This document shows, piece after piece, positions 1 to 6,024 of a stretch of DNA of 8,321 bases (position 1 is the stretch's first letter; the number at the start of each line of letters is the position of its first letter). The notes beneath the pieces were generated by a model. It saw nothing but the letters and a program-made list of their open reading frames with translations, did no database searches and was not told the DNA's origin. The position numbers were made by a program, and so were the translations under genes. This DNA comes from Candidatus Woesearchaeota archaeon (GTDB lineage Archaea; Nanobdellota; Nanobdellia; Woesearchaeales; UBA10216), in NCBI GenBank assembly GCA_023269295.1, contig JAHFTU010000040.1:1-8321 (forward strand), in the 5' to 3' direction.

Positions 1-29
1 TTTCTCAATCTTTTTTGAAGCTGTCGGAG

Positions 30-2438
30 CTATCTTCTTCCCGATTTTCTTCTCAGGTGCTCAAATAATTCGTCGCCGCTAAGCTGGGAGTAGGTTCGCT
101 CTAGGTCATCAAAAACAGCGTGGTGAGAGCGGTGGGCTGGCTGGGGCTGCTCTTGTCGCTTGTGATTTAGTGAAGTCGCTTCCTGAATTATCTGTTGTCT
201 GTACTGTTGTGATTGAGGTGAGGGCGCTCCCCTGCCTGGGCTGTGCCTTAATGGCGGCAGGTCATCCCCGCCTTTGCCTACCCTATTTTTCAGGAAAGAG
301 ATAAGTGCTATGACTGCAAACATTACTAGAGCTATAACAACCAGGAACAAGGTTGCCTTTGCAACGAAGCTGCTGTGCGGCTTTGACTTAGGATCCTTAG
401 GGTCTGAGCCAGCCTTTACCTCTTTTCCGTCGTCAACACCGTCGCCGTCAGTGTCCTTCTTCTTTGGGTTGGTGCCGAGCTTGTACTCTTGGAGGTTTGT
501 CAGGCCGTCGCCGTCGCTGTCAACCAGGGCGTCGCTGCTGTTGAAAGGGTCAAGCCTGTACTTCAGCTCCCAATCATCAGGCATACCATCGTTGTCGTTG
601 TCCTTGTCACACGCATCCCCTAGCTTGTCCTTGTCAGAGTCCTTCTGGTCCTTACTGGGCACCTCAGGGCAGTTGTCCTTGTCATTGAGTATGCCATCGC
701 CGTCAAGGTCGTTCTTGTTAACACAGGTCTTAACAGAACCGCAAATACCAACCCTGCAATCAGGATTTGCCAGGCACTTCTGGCTCAATGCGCACTGCTT
801 GCTCTTAAGGGTAACACACACACCGCCGCAGTCAACGTCTGTCTCGCCCTCATCAAGGCGGTTGTTTGAGCACGGGCCCTCGGCCACGCATGCCCCCCCT
901 GTGCAAATGGAGGTTTCGCAGTCGCTGGCTTTATTGCACTTGCCGCCTATGCTGCACTTCTTGGCGCAGCTTCCGCCGCAGTCAATGTCAGACTCGTCCT
1001 GGTTCTGGTAGCTGTCTGTGCAGTTTCCAGCCCTGCACACGCCGCTCACGCAATAAACGCTTTTGCAGTCGCTGCTTGAGATGCATGCCTTGCTGTTTGC
1101 GCATTTTGCAGGGCAGCTTCCGCCGCAGTCAATGTCAGACTCGTCACCATCCTTTACCTTGTCGCCGCACGCGTACTGCGAATTAAGCAGTACATTCACG
1201 ACAACGCCTAAGCTTCGCGCTGTTTCTGTCCTCAGGCCGGCCTTGTTCTGCGCATAGGCCTGCACGTAATAGCGCTCGCCGTCCCTGAGCTTAAGCTCCC
1301 TTACATCTGTGGTGCTGTCCCTGCTGATTGTCCAGCCCTGCACGGCCTTTCCTGTTGAGTCTTCAATTATCGTGTAGTTGTAAAAGTCAATCCCGCTTTC
1401 GTTATCTTCGGACTTGAACCTTATTGTGAGCCTGTCAAGATAATAGGTATAGCCATCCTCAATGCCCTTAAGGTCCTGTGAGTCATTTATTACAAGTGCT
1501 GAAGGAGGCGTGTTATCCACGGCAAAAGACGTGTCGCCTGTTACCTCTCTCGGGCCTTCAAACAGGCACTTGACATAGTACTTGTACTGGCGCGGCTCAA
1601 GCGTCAGGGTAACCTGGTGGTTCACTGTGAGCTGCGAGAAATTCCCTGCATTTTCCTTTACCTCTGTGGTGTTGCCATAGCTGCACACTGACCTTTTGTT
1701 GGTAGTCACTGACAGGTTGACCTCTCTTGAAGTTGTAGAGAAGCCGTTTGAAGGCCTTATTTCTGCAATCACAGGAGCTACGCTGGTATCCACACTGAAG
1801 GCAATTTTGGCGACTGAAGAGGTCAACTGGGCAAGGTTGCGGCAGGTAATATTGTATATGTAACCTGTCCTGTCAGAAAGCCCACTGACCTTGCTTTCGT
1901 GATAATTCTCATAGTTGTCCTTAACCTTGTCAGCGTCAGCTGCCTTGAAGAAGGTGCTCATATCTTCGAACTTGCTAGACTCCAGACCATTGTACTTGCA
2001 TGTAGTGTTCTCGTTCGTCTCAACAACCAGCGCCGCCTCAAGGGGATTTTCTATCACGGCAGAGGGCGAAGCCACTGCGCGCACAATAAGAGGAGGCGAG
2101 GTGTCAACAGAGAGGTCAAAATTGCCGCTCTCGGAATCTGAGCAAGACACAAAGAACTTGAACACGCCGCTAATCTGCGGGTTGAAGTTGAGGAGGGTGT
2201 GCACGGTAGTGCCTGTTACTGTAAAAGCGCTCATGTCGGCAAAGGCCTTCTCAAAAGGCGTGCTGTACTTGCATGTCGTTGCCGAGTCGGTTGCGACAGT
2301 AAGGTTAAATGTTGAAGCGTTTGCAACACCGAACCTCGGGTCTTTCAAGGTAACGCTGGCAGACGCAAGGGTGGGCAGAATAAGGATGAGTGCAGCAATA
2401 GCCGTAACTAAAAATATCCCTATGTACCTCTTTTTCAT
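30..2438 (-). CDS. Large modular cell-surface protein: Ig-like, Cys-rich and thrombospondin type 3 repeats with a C-terminal membrane anchor
   Basis: Seen: 802 residues. Residues 1-27 form a signal peptide (MKKR, hydrophobic core, ASA-S cleavage site). Three beta-rich repeats follow at about 28-115, 116-218 and 219-310, each opening with a TCKYS/VCSY-like motif and having a second Cys near its end (VSCSD, ITCRN, VKCLF). A fibronectin III-like segment lies at about 311-417. Three Cys-rich modules built on D-E-S/T-D-I/V-D-C-G-G lie at about 424-574. Asp-rich DxDxDG repeats typical of thrombospondin type 3 calcium-binding repeats span about 577-686. A membrane helix at 691-716 is followed by a basic tail to 802. 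The ectodomain has about eleven N-x-S/T sequons. Known: such repeats occur in secreted adhesive or structural proteins. Inferred: an anchored, probably glycosylated, calcium-stabilised ectodomain with its C terminus in the cytoplasm. Ligand and function are unknown. The ATG has no Shine-Dalgarno sequence, so the transcript may be leaderless. Confidence 0.9.
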   Translation of the reverse strand: MKKRYIGIFLVTAIAALILILPTLASASVTLKDPRFGVANASTFNLTVATDSATTCKYSTPFEKAFADMSAFTVTGTTVHTLLNFNPQISGVFKFFVSCSDSESGNFDLSVDTSPPLIVRAVASPSAVIENPLEAALVVETNENTTCKYNGLESSKFEDMSTFFKAADADKVKDNYENYHESKVSGLSDRTGYIYNITCRNLAQLTSSVAKIAFSVDTSVAPVIAEIRPSNGFSTTSREVNLSVTTNKRSVCSYGNTTEVKENAGNFSQLTVNHQVTLTLEPRQYKYYVKCLFEGPREVTGDTSFAVDNTPPSALVINDSQDLKGIEDGYTYYLDRLTIRFKSEDNESGIDFYNYTIIEDSTGKAVQGWTISRDSTTDVRELKLRDGERYYVQAYAQNKAGLRTETARSLGVVVNVLLNSQYACGDKVKDGDESDIDCGGSCPAKCANSKACISSSDCKSVYCVSGVCRAGNCTDSYQNQDESDIDCGGSCAKKCSIGGKCNKASDCETSICTGGACVAEGPCSNNRLDEGETDVDCGGVCVTLKSKQCALSQKCLANPDCRVGICGSVKTCVNKNDLDGDGILNDKDNCPEVPSKDQKDSDKDKLGDACDKDNDNDGMPDDWELKYRLDPFNSSDALVDSDGDGLTNLQEYKLGTNPKKKDTDGDGVDDGKEVKAGSDPKDPKSKPHSSFVAKATLFLVVIALVMFAVIALISFLKNRVGKGGDDLPPLRHSPGRGAPSPQSQQYRQQIIQEATSLNHKRQEQPQPAHRSHHAVFDDLERTYSQLSGDELFEHLRRKSGRR
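966..1145 (-). repeat. Exact 33-nt direct repeat inside the Cys-rich modules of the surface protein gene
   Basis: The 33 bases at 966-998 recur without change at 1113-1145, 147 bases (49 codons) apart. They encode the DESDIDCGGSC core of the first two Cys-rich modules. Identity extends through every third codon position, while the flanking bases and the third module have diverged. This suggests a recent module duplication or gene conversion rather than protein-level selection alone. Confidence 0.85.
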
Positions 2439-2463
2439 TCTGGACAGGGAAACGGGTTTTTAG

Positions 2464-2472
2464 TTATTAAAA
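2464..2472 (-). promoter_or_regulatory. Putative TATA box for the surface protein gene
   Basis: On the minus strand this reads TTTTAATAA and is centred about 30 bases upstream of the ATG at 2438. It lies in the 60-bp gap behind the thiolase stop codon. The spacing and the lack of a Shine-Dalgarno sequence fit an archaeal promoter giving a leaderless or nearly leaderless mRNA. This is inference from position and base composition; read-through from the upstream gene is also possible. Confidence 0.4.
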
Positions 2473-2498
2473 CTTTGCTATTCCGAAACGCCAGCCAA

Positions 2499-3491
2499 TT
2501 AATCGCTGTTAATCACTGCTGCAGCCCCAACTTCCTTCAGTTTCAGCGATTCCCTCAGCGAGTTGATATAGATGCATGCCTTGCACAGCTCGTTGCTTGC
2601 CGGCTCCCCGCAGCCGCTGCAATGCTTCATACTTGCTGTTTTAGCATATTTCCTTTTTAGCTTTGGCAGCATGCCTAGGAAATTGCTCACGATATTCTGC
2701 TTTGTTCCCGGCTTGTGTTGCTCGAGGTCATTGATAAAGTCCCTCACCGCTGCCCTGAACGAGATTCTCGCATGAGGGCACTCATTGAAGCGGATGCCAA
2801 AGTTTTGCAGGAACGCATACGTGGCTACTTCTTTCTCGTAGCAGAAATACAGGGGCTTGACCCTGGGAACAAACCTTGAATCCTCAATAACGCCTGTGAC
2901 AGGGCCGAGGCGCGCTGCAAGCCCAAGGTTGACTTTGAAAAAGTTCATCATGATGGACTGTGCCTCGTCATCAAGGTTGTGGCCGGTGGCAATCTTCGTG
3001 AAGCCGCGAGCGCCTGCGTTGAGCAAGTATCTTCGCAGCGTGCCGCAGATGTTGCAGGGCAATACTGTGACTTTCCCAAGTCGCTGTTTCGACTGGGCCC
3101 CGTCGACTGCTGTCGACGTGTGCCTCAGGGCCTCGTGAAGCGAGAAGCCAAAAGTTTCCTTGTATGACAAAACCTTCAGTGGAATCCTGCCGCGGCTGCA
3201 AAAGCTGCGCAGGTCTTCCAGGGTGACGTTGCGGTAGCCGGGGATGCCCTCATCAATAGCCAGCGCAGTGACGTTGCCAAACCACTTGTTGAGCAAGTAA
3301 AGGACTGTTGTTGAATCCTTGCCGCCGCTGCACGCAACAATGATTTTATCTTTTTTATCTGCCAACTTGTATTTCTTTATTGTAGCAGCTACCCTTGACT
3401 CGAAATAGCTGATGAAATGGCCTTTGCAAAGCGGCTGCCTCACGCTGATAACGGCATTTTCACCGCAGTTGCGGCTACGGCAATTAACCAT
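2499..3491 (-). CDS. tRNA 2-thiouridine synthetase, TtuA/NcsA (Ncs6) family
   Basis: Seen (330 residues from the chosen start): an N-terminal Cys/His cluster (C4, C9, C22, H25), a PP-loop ATP-binding motif SGGKDS at 55-60, a CNIC pair (C146, C149), the family motif TGHNLDDEAQ at about 169-178, a third conserved Cys in ECPHA (C238), and a C-terminal four-Cys finger (C291, C294, C303, C306). Known: in this family ATP adenylates a tRNA uridine and sulfur is then transferred; the three central Cys bind a 4Fe-4S cluster, and sulfur often comes from a ubiquitin-like carrier. Whether the target is U54 (TtuA) or wobble U34 (NcsA/Ncs6) cannot be settled here. An ATG 96 bases further upstream (3587) would add 32 residues, but these would run across the promoter and into the gatB start. 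The chosen ATG puts the family's zinc finger at the N terminus, 26-27 bases below a TATA box. It is divergent from gatB. Confidence 0.9.
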   Translation of the reverse strand: MVNCRSRNCGENAVISVRQPLCKGHFISYFESRVAATIKKYKLADKKDKIIVACSGGKDSTTVLYLLNKWFGNVTALAIDEGIPGYRNVTLEDLRSFCSRGRIPLKVLSYKETFGFSLHEALRHTSTAVDGAQSKQRLGKVTVLPCNICGTLRRYLLNAGARGFTKIATGHNLDDEAQSIMMNFFKVNLGLAARLGPVTGVIEDSRFVPRVKPLYFCYEKEVATYAFLQNFGIRFNECPHARISFRAAVRDFINDLEQHKPGTKQNIVSNFLGMLPKLKRKYAKTASMKHCSGCGEPASNELCKACIYINSLRESLKLKEVGAAAVINSD

Positions 3492-3510
3492 AGCCTGGCA
3501 GTTGTTGTGG

Positions 3511-3524
3511 AAAAGTATAAAAAG
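3511..3524. promoter_or_regulatory. Shared, near-symmetric TATA element between the thiolase gene and gatB
   Basis: The plus strand reads AAAAGTATAAAAAG and the minus strand CTTTTTATACTTTT, so both strands present a good archaeal TATA box. On the minus strand its centre is about 26 bases from the thiolase ATG, which implies a leaderless mRNA. On the plus strand it is about 42 bases from the gatB ATG, which implies a leader of roughly 15-20 bases containing a Shine-Dalgarno-like sequence. No other strong TATA is visible in the 68-bp gap. Bidirectional use is inferred. Confidence 0.55.
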
Positions 3525-3547
3525 ATTCGCAACACGGCTTAAAGCGT

Positions 3548-3553
3548 AGAGGG
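3548..3553 (+). promoter_or_regulatory. Shine-Dalgarno-like site of gatB
   Basis: AGAGGG lies six bases upstream of the ATG at 3560. It supports that start over the in-frame ATG at codon 21, which has no such site upstream. Confidence 0.5.
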
Positions 3554-3559
3554 AAACAA

Positions 3560-4987
3560 ATGCAAAAACTGCAAGTAGCTGCTGCAAAGGAGAAAACTAC
3601 TTCTTCTGAACGCAAAATAATGATTGGGCTGGAAATCCACGGCTACCTGAACATGGAAAACGGCGCAAAGCTGTTCTGCAACTGTGCCATTGACCCTAGC
3701 GCAGAGCCCAACACGACAATCTGCCCTGTATGCACAGGCCAGCCCGGAAGCAAGCCCATGCTCCCAAACAAGCAGGCGATTGACAAGATAATCGCCATAG
3801 CTGCCATACTTGACTGCCGCATAAATGAGCGGCTGATATTCCAAAGAAAGCACTACAGCTGGCCTGACATGCCAACCGGCTACCAAAGGACCATGTCAGG
3901 AAGCTACTCTGTCCCTGTTGGGCAGGAAGGCAGCTTTTTGGGAATAGGAATTGAGGAAGTGCACCTTGAAGAAGACCCCGCACGGTGGGACCCTGAAACA
4001 GGCGCTGTGGACTACAACCGAAGCGGCTACCCTCTTGTTGAGATAGTTACGAAGCCTGACTTCAATTCTGCTGGGGAAGTGAGGCAGTGGCTGCGCCGCC
4101 TGGTTACAACATTAAGCTACATTAAAGCAATCAACCCGGAACTTGGAATAAAGTCTGATGTCAATGTTTCTGTGGCTCCTGAATTCGGAAGGGTGGAGAT
4201 AAAAAACGTGAACTCATTCAGGAGCATAGTGAGGGCAATTGAATACGAAACCCTGCGGCAGCAGCGCGAAGTAAAAGAAGGCAAAAAAGTGGCAATGGAA
4301 ACGCGGGCATGGCGCGATTCTGAGGGAACTAGCGTATTCATGAGGCAGAAGGAAACAGCGGTGGACTACATGTTCATACCAGACCCTGACCTGCCTGCTG
4401 TCAAGGTCACAGCTGCAGAGATTAAGAAAATAGCAGAGAAGCTGCCGGAAAAACCAGCTGCCAAAATCAGGAAATATGTTGAGAAATGGAAGATTGACCA
4501 CGTTGACGCCGAGGTCCTGAGCTCGGAAATACTACTGGCTGAGCTGTTTGAAAAAGTCGCTGTCGTGGTAAACCCTGTCCTCGCGGCAAAATGGCTGAGG
4601 AGGGAGCTGCTGCGGGTACTAAATTACAACAAAAAAGAGCTGGAAGAAGCAAAGCTTGATGAGAGGCACATTATACAACTGCTGAAGCTCGTTGAAAGCA
4701 GGAAGATAACTGATGAAACAGCCAAGGGCATTCTTGAAAAGCTTGTAGAGAAGCCATTTGACGTTGAGGAGTATGTCAGGAAGAACAAGCTCTTTGCAGT
4801 TGCCGAAGCCAATGTCCTTGAAAAATACTGCGAAGAAGCAATAGCCGAGAACCCGGCTGCGGTTGCCGACTACAAGGCAGGCAAAGAAAAAGCGCTCAAC
4901 TTCATTGTCGGTGCTGTGATGAGGAAGAGCAAAGGCAAGGCCACGCCGCAGCAGGTCGCTGAGATACTCAAGCAACTGATAAAGTAA
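3560..4987 (+). CDS. gatB: Aspartyl/glutamyl-tRNA amidotransferase subunit B (GatB)
   Basis: GatB binds misacylated Asp-tRNA(Asn) and/or Glu-tRNA(Gln), activates the side-chain carboxyl with ATP, and amidates it with ammonia from GatA, giving Asn- or Gln-tRNA. Seen (475 residues): the N-terminal IGLEIH motif at 22-27; two Cys pairs, FCNC (C40, C42) and CPVC (C55, C58), that form the family's zinc site; RKHYSWPDMPTGYQ from 96; HLEED at 135-139; the signature DYNRSGYPLVEIVTKPD starting at 151; DVNVSV at 200-205; and PDPDLP at 274-279. The last ~145 residues match the helical GatB/YqeY tRNA-binding domain, including NPAAVADYKAGKEKALNFIV starting at 431. Length is normal for GatB and too short for GatE, which carries an extra AspRS-like insertion. 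The first 20 residues are a variable extension. gatA and gatC are not in the window. It is probably co-transcribed with the hydrolase 14 bases downstream. Confidence 0.96.
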   Translation: MQKLQVAAAKEKTTSSERKIMIGLEIHGYLNMENGAKLFCNCAIDPSAEPNTTICPVCTGQPGSKPMLPNKQAIDKIIAIAAILDCRINERLIFQRKHYSWPDMPTGYQRTMSGSYSVPVGQEGSFLGIGIEEVHLEEDPARWDPETGAVDYNRSGYPLVEIVTKPDFNSAGEVRQWLRRLVTTLSYIKAINPELGIKSDVNVSVAPEFGRVEIKNVNSFRSIVRAIEYETLRQQREVKEGKKVAMETRAWRDSEGTSVFMRQKETAVDYMFIPDPDLPAVKVTAAEIKKIAEKLPEKPAAKIRKYVEKWKIDHVDAEVLSSEILLAELFEKVAVVVNPVLAAKWLRRELLRVLNYNKKELEEAKLDERHIIQLLKLVESRKITDETAKGILEKLVEKPFDVEEYVRKNKLFAVAEANVLEKYCEEAIAENPAAVADYKAGKEKALNFIVGAVMRKSKGKATPQQVAEILKQLIK

Positions 4988-5001
4988 GGCAAAAGGCAAT
5001 C

Positions 5002-5556
5002 ATGTCAAACTTCATCTTTATCCACGGCACAGGCGGCAATCCTGACGAGTGCTTCTACCCATGGCTCAGGAAAGAGCTGGAAAAAAGAGGCCATAAGATT
5101 TACGCGCCGTTCTTCCCAACCCCGATAGGGCAAACCCTTGAAAACTGGATGGAAGAATTCGAGCCATACTGGCAGTACGTGAACGAGGAGACAGTTTTCG
5201 TTGGCAGAAGCATCGGCCCTTCATTCATACTGCGGCTTCTGGAAAAGCCAAAAGTCAAGGTAAAAGCTGCCTTCCTCGTTGCAGGATTCTGCTCAGACCT
5301 CGGAGTGCACCAATACAGGCCGCTGATAGACACGTTTGTTGACAGAAGGTTCAGGTGGGAAAAGATAAGAACAAGCTGCAAAAAATTCTTCGTTTACCAC
5401 TCTGACAACGATCCCCTTGTGCAGCTCGAAAAAGGCAGGGAGCTGTCAAGAAAACTGCGAACACGGCTGAAGCTTGTAAAGGGTGCCAAACACTTTTGGT
5501 TCGGGAGGTTCCCGCAGCTGCTTAAGGACATAGAATCTACTATTGCTTTGCGCTGA
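5002..5556 (+). CDS. Small alpha/beta-fold serine hydrolase, RBBP9/YdeN-like
   Basis: Seen (184 residues): N-terminal FIFIHGTGGNP at 4-14, an early beta strand followed by an HG oxyanion loop; the nucleophile elbow GRSIG with Ser70; an acid loop YHSDNDPLV with Asp137 as likely catalytic acid; and GAKHFW with His164. Order and spacing fit a complete Ser-Asp-His triad, and the length matches the compact RBBP9/YdeN family with no lid domain. The elbow has Arg where His or Tyr is commoner (G-R-S-I-G). There is no signal peptide, so it is cytosolic. It starts 14 bases after the gatB stop with only a weak purine stretch (AAAAGG) upstream, so it is likely translated from the gatB mRNA. Its last 17 bases overlap the end of the convergent PadR gene. 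The substrate is unknown; esterase or amidase activity is a family-level inference. Confidence 0.85.
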   Translation: MSNFIFIHGTGGNPDECFYPWLRKELEKRGHKIYAPFFPTPIGQTLENWMEEFEPYWQYVNEETVFVGRSIGPSFILRLLEKPKVKVKAAFLVAGFCSDLGVHQYRPLIDTFVDRRFRWEKIRTSCKKFFVYHSDNDPLVQLEKGRELSRKLRTRLKLVKGAKHFWFGRFPQLLKDIESTIALR

Positions 5557-5860
5557 CTTTCTCAAAATCTTCTTTCATATCGCAGAAGATTGCCACGAAT
5601 TTCCTCGTTGCAGAATTCAGCTCCCTCCTGCCGGCAGCAGTTATGCGGTACCTCTTCTCCTTGCCGCCGCCCTTCAGCTCCTCAATCCAGCCTGACCCGC
5701 TCATCGCTTTCAGGACAGGATAGATGGTGCCGGGGCTGGGCTTTGAGCCCTTCCTGACAGCAAGCTCACGCCTGAGTTCCTCACCCGACATCGGTTTCTT
5801 GCCAACAAGCCTGAGCACTGTAAATGTCAAAAAGCCCCTCATGTCGCAGCAGTTTCCCAT
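5540..5860 (-). CDS. PadR-family winged-helix transcriptional regulator with N-terminal CCDM motif
   Basis: Seen (106 residues): a winged-helix DNA-binding domain with KKPMSGEELRRELAVRKG at 21-38, the recognition-helix signature PSPGTIYPVLKAM at 41-53, and the wing GGGKEKRYRITAAGRREL starting at 64. A short C-terminal helix follows (ATRKFVAIFCDMKEDFEK from 84) that probably dimerises. The size fits the short PadR subfamily. The N terminus carries adjacent cysteines (C4, C5, in CCDMRGF) and a third lies at C93; CCDM starts recur in archaeal PadR proteins, and the cysteines could bind a metal or sense redox state (inference). It is divergent from the flavoprotein gene and convergent with the hydrolase gene. 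The start is supported by GGGAG just upstream and a TATA-like element at 5882-5890. It probably controls itself and the flavoprotein through the twin palindromes. Confidence 0.9.
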   Translation of the reverse strand: MGNCCDMRGFLTFTVLRLVGKKPMSGEELRRELAVRKGSKPSPGTIYPVLKAMSGSGWIEELKGGGKEKRYRITAAGRRELNSATRKFVAIFCDMKEDFEKVSAKQ

Positions 5861-5881
5861 AACACTCCCTAAAGCACTCGA

Positions 5882-5890
5882 GTATTTAAG
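5882..5890 (-). promoter_or_regulatory. Putative TATA box for the PadR gene
   Basis: The minus strand reads CTTAAATAC, centred about 26 bases above the PadR ATG (5860). A GGGAG stretch lies between, at about 5864-5868. The TATA-rich sequence at 5934-5945 could be a second, more distant promoter for the same gene. The assignment rests on position only. Confidence 0.35.
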
Positions 5891-5916
5891 TTTTTATCAA
5901 GCCAAAGCCGAGCATT

Positions 5917-5932
5917 TATCGTATGACCGATA
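5917..5932. promoter_or_regulatory. Putative operator 1: palindrome TATCG-N6-CGATA
   Basis: A perfect 5+5 bp inverted repeat with a 6-bp centre (TATGAC), lying between the PadR promoter and a TATA-like stretch at 5934-5945. Its overall 16-bp length equals that of the classical PadR operator layout (ATGT-N8-ACAT), though the bases differ. An identical-arm copy sits 42 bp downstream. Binding by the adjacent PadR protein is inferred. Confidence 0.6.
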
Positions 5933-5958
5933 CATTTAAATATAAGCTAGCTTCTACG

Positions 5959-5974
5959 TATCGGACACTCGATA
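5959..5974. promoter_or_regulatory. Putative operator 2: palindrome TATCG-N6-CGATA overlapping a TATA box
   Basis: The second perfect copy of the palindrome has a different 6-bp centre (GACACT). Its right arm runs into TATAAAT at 5973-5979, the best TATA box for the flavoprotein gene. A protein bound here should block TBP and repress that gene. Centres of the two copies are 42 bp apart, close to four helical turns, so both would lie on the same face of the DNA. Confidence 0.6.
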
Positions 5975-5979
5975 TAAAT
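5973..5979 (+). promoter_or_regulatory. Putative TATA box for the flavin reductase-like gene
   Basis: TATAAAT lies about 49 bases upstream of the ATG at 6025. It predicts a transcript start near 6000 and a leader of about 25 bases holding GAGGG at 6012-6016. Together these support the ATG at 6025 over the in-frame ATG at 5923, which lies inside operator 1 and upstream of this promoter. Confidence 0.5.
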
Positions 5980-6024
5980 GGCACAAAATTGCTTAAAGTG
6001 CGTAAATTAGTGAGGGATTGTAAA

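Noticed and set aside
1..60. Open minus-strand frame at the left edge reading APEKKIGKK... beyond the surface protein stop
   Set aside because: It is only 20 codons, follows a TGA at 61-63 and has no ATG, GTG or TTG. It could only matter if a frameshift extended the surface protein, and nothing supports that, since the 802-residue protein has a natural-looking end.
274..1257. Overlapping plus-strand open frames opposite the surface protein, rich in Ser, Arg or Cys
   Set aside because: They are antisense shadows of the repetitive Asp/Gly/Cys codons of the surface protein gene and have no recognisable domain or start signal.
3492..3587. Longer form of the thiolase starting at 3587 (32 extra residues)
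   Set aside because: The extra part would run through the TATA element and across the gatB start, and it precedes the family's N-terminal zinc finger. The ATG at 3491 fits promoter spacing and family length better.
5944..5953. Perfect 10-bp palindrome AAGCTAGCTT between the two operators
   Set aside because: It occurs once, is not centred between the operators (offset by 3 bp) and resembles neither arm, so it is kept only as a possible chance element.
5923..6024. Longer form of the flavin reductase-like protein starting at 5923
   Set aside because: That ATG lies inside operator 1 and upstream of the preferred TATA box, and the added 34 residues are not part of the domain. The ATG at 6025 has a Shine-Dalgarno-like GAGGG.
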